From positions 1 through 12,210 of the forward strand of contig JBAPUB010000220.1 of NCBI GenBank assembly GCA_049282455.1: DNA of 12,210 nt, given 5' to 3'. This document shows, one piece after another, positions 6,552 to 12,210 of this stretch (the first letter of the stretch is position 1; each line of letters starts with the position of its first letter). The notes under the pieces were generated by a model that saw nothing but the letters and a program-made list of their open reading frames with translations, made no database searches and was not told the origin of the DNA. Source of the DNA: JBAPUB01 sp049282455. Lineage in GTDB: Bacteria; Actinomycetota; Actinomycetes; JAHEKZ01. Position numbers and translations under genes: made by a program.

Positions 6552-7091
6552 ATGACGGACGCTGAGCTGACCTCCACCAACGCGTTGCTTCAGCAACAGA
6601 TCGGCAACGAGTTCTTCGCCTCTCAGCAGTATGCGGCGTTCGCTGTCTGGCTCGACCAGCAGGCGCTGCCGCAGCTGGCCATGCACTTCTACCGACAGGC
6701 CGTGGAGGAGCGCAACCACGCGATGATGCTCGTGAGGTACCTCATGGACCGAGACGTCGCCGTCACGATCCCAGGGGTTCCCGACGTCCACAACGAGATT
6801 GCTTCGGTCGTCGAGCTGGTCGAGCTCGCCCTGGCGCAGGAGAAGCGCGTGACTGCTGACTTCGAGCGCATCATCGCGGCGGCTCGCGTCGACGGTGACT
6901 ACCTCGCGGAGCAGTTCACCCACTGGTTCTTGAAGGAGCAGGTGGAGGAGGTCGCCTCGATGTCGACGCTGCTTCAGGTGGCCATGCGCGTGGGCGACAA
7001 CCTGATGCTGCTCGAGGACTACCTGGCACGCGAGACGACGGCCGGGGTCAGCGACCCCACGGCGCCACCAGCGGCCGGCGGCGCCCTGTAG
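6552..7091 (+). CDS. bfrB: Non-haem ferritin, BfrB type
   Basis: Iron-storage ferritin of 179 residues, the usual length, expected to form a 24-subunit cytoplasmic shell that oxidises Fe(II) and stores ferric mineral. The ferroxidase ligands are visible: E20 in GNEFFASQQY, E53 and H56 in EERNHAMM, E97 in AQEKRV, and Q130 with E133 in KEQVEEV. All are shifted by +3 from E. coli FtnA. There is no haem-ligand Met as in true bacterioferritin. The middle and the PPAAGGAL tail closely resemble mycobacterial BfrB. ATG 6552 is preferred over upstream in-frame starts because the alignable protein begins there and a TANNNT element lies six bases upstream. It follows the DabB-DabA gene by 86 bp. In mycobacteria this gene is activated by IdeR, but no such box is visible here. 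Confidence 0.93.
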   Translation: MTDAELTSTNALLQQQIGNEFFASQQYAAFAVWLDQQALPQLAMHFYRQAVEERNHAMMLVRYLMDRDVAVTIPGVPDVHNEIASVVELVELALAQEKRVTADFERIIAAARVDGDYLAEQFTHWFLKEQVEEVASMSTLLQVAMRVGDNLMLLEDYLARETTAGVSDPTAPPAAGGAL

Positions 7092-7120
7092 GAAATGCCT
7101 GAGGGGCTGCCGCTTGACAG

Positions 7121-7148
7121 CCACGTCCGCAGGCTCAGGTGGACGTGG
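7121..7148. terminator. Bidirectional hairpin between convergent genes
   Basis: CCACGTCC (7121-7128) and GGACGTGG (7141-7148) form a perfect 8-bp stem, extendable inward by a G-U and a C-G pair to leave an 8-base loop. It sits between the convergent ferritin stop (7091) and flavoprotein stop (7155), where a shared terminator is expected. No T-run is present on either strand. Confidence 0.6.
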
Positions 7149-7154
7149 GGTCAG

Positions 7155-9599
7155 CTAGATCCGCGGCCGCTGGTTCGCCGGGTCGTACCAGCTTCTGATC
7201 GACACTGACACCGGCACCTGTGTGCCGGCCACCGTGATCTCCCAGGAGCCGTCGGCCAGCCACTGCGCCGTGATTGAGTCGACATGCTCCACGTACCCCA
7301 TCGAGCAGCACCGATCCTGCGACGTGCTGAACATCGAGGAGGTCGTGCGCCCAACGCGCACGCCGTCCCGCAGGATGGGCTCGTCGTGGTACGCCATGGC
7401 GTCCGGATCGTCGAGCCGGAACTGCAGGAGTCGCTTGGTCAGGGGCTCGTTCCGCTGTGCCTGAAGTGCCGTGCGCCCCACGAAGTCCACAGGTTTGTCC
7501 CAGGCGATGGTGAAGCCCAGCCCGGCTTCCAAGGGCGTGTCCTGGTCGGACATGTCGTGGCCCCAGTGCCGCATCCCGGCCTCGAGCCGCAGCGAGTTCA
7601 TGGCGTGGTAGCCGGCGTGGACGAGTCCGTGCCGGGCCCCGGCCTCGACCAGCGCGTCATAGAGGGCTCCCGCTGTCGCGTTGGGCGTGTACAGCTCCCA
7701 GCCGAGCTCCCCGACGTAGCTGAGGCGCAACGCCATCACGTCGACTCCGGCGACTTCGATCTGCTGCCCGGTGCCAAACGCAAAGCCTTCGTTGGACAGG
7801 TCGGCGGGCGTCAGCTCCGAAAGCAGCGCCCGCGATCCCGGACCCATCAGCCCGATCATGGCCTGGTGCTCGGTGACGTTGGTCATCGTCACTCGCCTGT
7901 CGCCAACCGCGCGGCGCAGCCAAGCCCAGTCCCTGACCTCGCTCACGGCGGACGTCACCACGTAGAAGCGGTCGTTGTCGAGGCGGTTGACCGTCAGGTC
8001 GGCCTCGATCCCACCCCGGTCGTTGCACCACTGCGTGTAGACGGCCTTGCCGTGCGGAGTGTCGATGTCGGCGACGCTGACAAGGTTCAGCACCTCCAGC
8101 GCGTCCGGACCCTCTACCAGGAACTTGGCGAAGGACGTCTGGTCGAAGAGCCCGACGGCGCTACGGACACCAGCGCATTCGCGCACCATGTTGTCGTGCC
8201 AGTTCTGCCTGCCGTACGAGTACTCGTAGGCCTTCGCCTGGCCCGGCTCGGCATACCAGTTCGGGCGCTCCCACCCGGCGGTCTCGCCGAAGACCGCGCC
8301 CGCCGCGGCGATCCGTGCGTGAAGCGGGGAGACGCGTTGACCCCGGGCGCTTTCGTACTGCCGGAAGGGCCAGTGCATCGCGTACAGCAGCCCGAGGCTT
8401 TCGGAGACGCGCTCCCTCAAGTACCCCTCGTCGGCCTGGAACGGCAGGGCACGTCGGATGTCCACCGAGCTCAGGTCCATGGGCGGATGCCGATCGGCGA
8501 TCCACTCAGCCAGTGCCCATCCGACGCCGCCTGCGGACTGGATGCCCACTGAGTTGAAGCCTGCTGCCACGAAGCACCCGTCGACCTCCGGGGACTCCCC
8601 CAGGTAGTAGACGCCGTCGGGAGTGAACGACTCGGGGCCGTTGAAGAAGAGCTGGAGCCCGCACTCGCCGAGCGCGGGAACCCGATGGACGGCCCGCTCG
8701 AACACCGGCCCGACGTGCTGCCAGTCCTCAGGGAGCGAGGTGAAGGAGAAGTCGCGAGGAATCTGGTCCATCCGCCACACCTTGCCGCGCGGCTCGAAGA
8801 ACCCCGCCATGATCTTCCCGGTCTCCTCCTTGAAGTACGTGTAGTTCCCCGGATCCCGAAGGGTCGGCAGACCCGAGGTGATGCCGTCGATCGGTTCGGT
8901 GACGATGTAGAAGTGCTCGCACGCCTGAAGCGGCACGTTCACGCCGATCTGGGCCGCGAGGTGGCGCGTCCACATCCCGGTGGCGAGCACGACGATCTCA
9001 GCGTCGATCGCCCCCAGTTCCGTCTCGACGCCGGTGACGGCACCGTTTCGCGCCCTCAGCCGGGTGACGGCGACGTTCTCGATGATGCGTGCGCCCCGGC
9101 TCTTGGCGCCCTTGGCCAACGCGATGGTGGTGTCCACCGGCGAGGTCTGGCCATCACGCGGAATGAACAGTGCGCCGACCAGGTCGTCGGTGCGCATCAG
9201 AGGCCACCGCTCAGCGGCCTCGGCGAGGTCAACGACCTGGGTCTCGACCCCCACCCCCTCGGCCATGGTGGCTCCGCGCAGGATCTCCTCCCAGCGTTCG
9301 CCATTGTCGGCCACCGAGATCGAGCCGGGAGTGCGATAGCCGGTGACCTGCCCCGTCTCGTCCTCGAGCTCCTCGAACAGCCGCGCCGAGTAGGTGGCGA
9401 GCTTGGTGAGTGAGTGCGTCGACTTCAGCTGGGAAACCAAGCCGGCGGCGTGCCAGGTCGTCCCGGACGTCAGGGTGCCCTGCTCGAGCAGCACGACATC
9501 CGTGATGCCCCGACGAGTCAGGTGGTAGGCGATGCTGCAGCCGATGATGCCGCCGCCGACGATGACAACCTGAGCACGATCAGGTACCGCAGTTGACAT
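7155..9599 (-). CDS. Dimethylglycine/sarcosine dehydrogenase-like FAD protein with GcvT domain
   Basis: A two-part enzyme of 814 residues. Residues 1 to about 390 are a DAO-type FAD oxidoreductase: Rossmann motif VVIVGGGIIGCSIAYHL (11-27) and GTTWHAAGLVSQL (46-58), where H50 matches the His that carries covalent FAD in dimethylglycine dehydrogenase. From about residue 430 to the end is a GcvT-like aminomethyltransferase domain with LRLEAGMRHWGHD and TPLEAGLGF, which in relatives binds tetrahydrofolate and captures the methyl carbon as 5,10-methylene-THF. The family demethylates dimethylglycine or sarcosine in glycine betaine/choline breakdown; the exact substrate and electron acceptor cannot be fixed here. 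ATG 9599 was chosen over a TTG at 9632 because the Rossmann motif follows at normal distance; GGAG lies 11 bases upstream, slightly far. It follows katG by 52 bp on the same strand; no other betaine gene is in the window. Confidence 0.88.
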   Translation of the reverse strand: MSTAVPDRAQVVIVGGGIIGCSIAYHLTRRGITDVVLLEQGTLTSGTTWHAAGLVSQLKSTHSLTKLATYSARLFEELEDETGQVTGYRTPGSISVADNGERWEEILRGATMAEGVGVETQVVDLAEAAERWPLMRTDDLVGALFIPRDGQTSPVDTTIALAKGAKSRGARIIENVAVTRLRARNGAVTGVETELGAIDAEIVVLATGMWTRHLAAQIGVNVPLQACEHFYIVTEPIDGITSGLPTLRDPGNYTYFKEETGKIMAGFFEPRGKVWRMDQIPRDFSFTSLPEDWQHVGPVFERAVHRVPALGECGLQLFFNGPESFTPDGVYYLGESPEVDGCFVAAGFNSVGIQSAGGVGWALAEWIADRHPPMDLSSVDIRRALPFQADEGYLRERVSESLGLLYAMHWPFRQYESARGQRVSPLHARIAAAGAVFGETAGWERPNWYAEPGQAKAYEYSYGRQNWHDNMVRECAGVRSAVGLFDQTSFAKFLVEGPDALEVLNLVSVADIDTPHGKAVYTQWCNDRGGIEADLTVNRLDNDRFYVVTSAVSEVRDWAWLRRAVGDRRVTMTNVTEHQAMIGLMGPGSRALLSELTPADLSNEGFAFGTGQQIEVAGVDVMALRLSYVGELGWELYTPNATAGALYDALVEAGARHGLVHAGYHAMNSLRLEAGMRHWGHDMSDQDTPLEAGLGFTIAWDKPVDFVGRTALQAQRNEPLTKRLLQFRLDDPDAMAYHDEPILRDGVRVGRTTSSMFSTSQDRCCSMGYVEHVDSITAQWLADGSWEITVAGTQVPVSVSIRSWYDPANQRPRI

Positions 9600-9619
9600 G
9601 GCTGCAGGCTCTCCACCCG

Positions 9620-9649
9620 CGGGAGCTCGCAAAACGCCCCGAACTCCCG
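9620..9649 (-). terminator. Weak hairpin between katG and flavoprotein gene
   Basis: CGGGAG (9620-9625) and CTCCCG (9644-9649) can form a 6-bp stem with an 18-base loop directly after the katG stop. The long loop and lack of a T-run make it a weak terminator at best, so partial read-through from katG into the flavoprotein gene is possible. Confidence 0.3.
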
Positions 9650-9651
9650 GA

Positions 9652-11868
<2,217 letters not shown>

Positions 11869-11907
11869 GGGAATCCTTCCGGGACCTAGCGTTTCGGTGG
11901 GGTGGGA

Positions 11908-12210
11908 TCAGGGACTGTCGACGGTGGAGCAGGCGGGGCACACGCCCCAGTAGGTGACCTCGGCCTCGTCGATCGAGAAGCCGTGGTCGTGGGACGCGGT
12001 CAGGCAGGGCGTGTATCCGACTGCGCAGTCGGCGTCGGCGATGGCGCCGCACGACCGGCACACGACGTGGTGGTGGTTGTCTCCGACTCGCGACTCGTAG
12101 CGGGCCACCGAGCCGGCCGGCTCGATGCGCCGGACCAGACCCGCGCTGGTCAGCGCACGCAGGACGTCGTAGACAGCCTGCGTGGACACCTCAGGAAGAC
12201 CCTCACGCAC
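11908..12210 (-). CDS. furA: FurA, Fur-family redox/metal repressor (5' truncated)
   Basis: The C-terminal 100 residues of a Fur-family regulator run to the window edge; about 40-50 N-terminal residues and the start codon lie beyond 12210. The first visible part is the end of the winged-helix DNA-binding domain (VSTQAVYDVLRALTSAGLVRRIEP). Then come the metal-binding stretches: the HHH cluster and CRSCG of NHHHVVCRSCG, the DADCAVGYTPCL segment, and a C-terminal CPAC motif. The VARYESRVGDNHHH run and overall sequence match mycobacterial FurA, which represses furA-katG and senses peroxide. The GTG reading of the last three bases of the window is an internal Val codon, not the start. Its promoter and operator lie outside the window. 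Confidence 0.95.
   Translation of the reverse strand: MREGLPEVSTQAVYDVLRALTSAGLVRRIEPAGSVARYESRVGDNHHHVVCRSCGAIADADCAVGYTPCLTASHDHGFSIDEAEVTYWGVCPACSTVDSP

Noticed and set aside
7284..8552. 422-codon plus-strand frame opposite the flavoprotein gene
   Set aside because: Antisense shadow with low-complexity composition; the minus strand carries clear FAD and GcvT motifs.

Overview
The window comes from a high-GC actinobacterium. The reasons are the strong G/C preference at third codon positions, a furA-katG pair of the mycobacterial/streptomycete type, a ferritin that matches mycobacterial BfrB from its ferroxidase residues to its C-terminal tail, and promoters of the TANNNT-N6-ATG leaderless kind. 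I cannot name the genus from sequence alone.

Layout: (i) 20-1165, minus strand, a secreted ScyD/ScyE-type beta-propeller protein. (ii) 1293-2429, minus strand, a multi-pass membrane protein resembling the sensor half of an actinobacterial histidine kinase but with no kinase domain; a 15-codon leader ORF precedes and overlaps it. (iii) 2430-2622, a divergent intergenic region with phased CCGTTACGG repeats, a CACTG-N5-CAGTG palindrome, a GC hairpin and opposing promoters. (iv) 2623-6465, plus strand, one gene encoding the DabB membrane subunit fused to the DabA zinc subunit of an energy-coupled inorganic carbon (CO2/bicarbonate) accumulation system. (v) 6552-7091, plus strand, ferritin. A hairpin at 7121-7148 separates the plus-strand block from the minus-strand block. 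(vi) 7155-9599, minus strand, a dimethylglycine/sarcosine dehydrogenase-type flavoprotein with a GcvT-like folate domain. (vii) 9652-11868, minus strand, catalase-peroxidase KatG. (viii) 11908 to the window end, minus strand, FurA, cut off at its N-terminus. No stretch longer than 300 bases lacks a gene.

How the genes fit together: furA-katG is a redox-regulated peroxide-defence operon. The flavoprotein follows katG on the same strand after 52 bp and may be read through from it; flavoprotein demethylases of this class can release H2O2 and formaldehyde, so the pairing is plausible but unproven. Ferritin adds iron storage, so the right half is about iron and oxidant handling. The DabB-DabA fusion is the most interesting element. 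It would concentrate bicarbonate for carboxylases. No carboxysome, RuBisCO or carbonic anhydrase gene is visible here, so a role in anaplerotic CO2 supply is a reasonable guess. The membrane protein divergent from it shares its control region and may be co-regulated.
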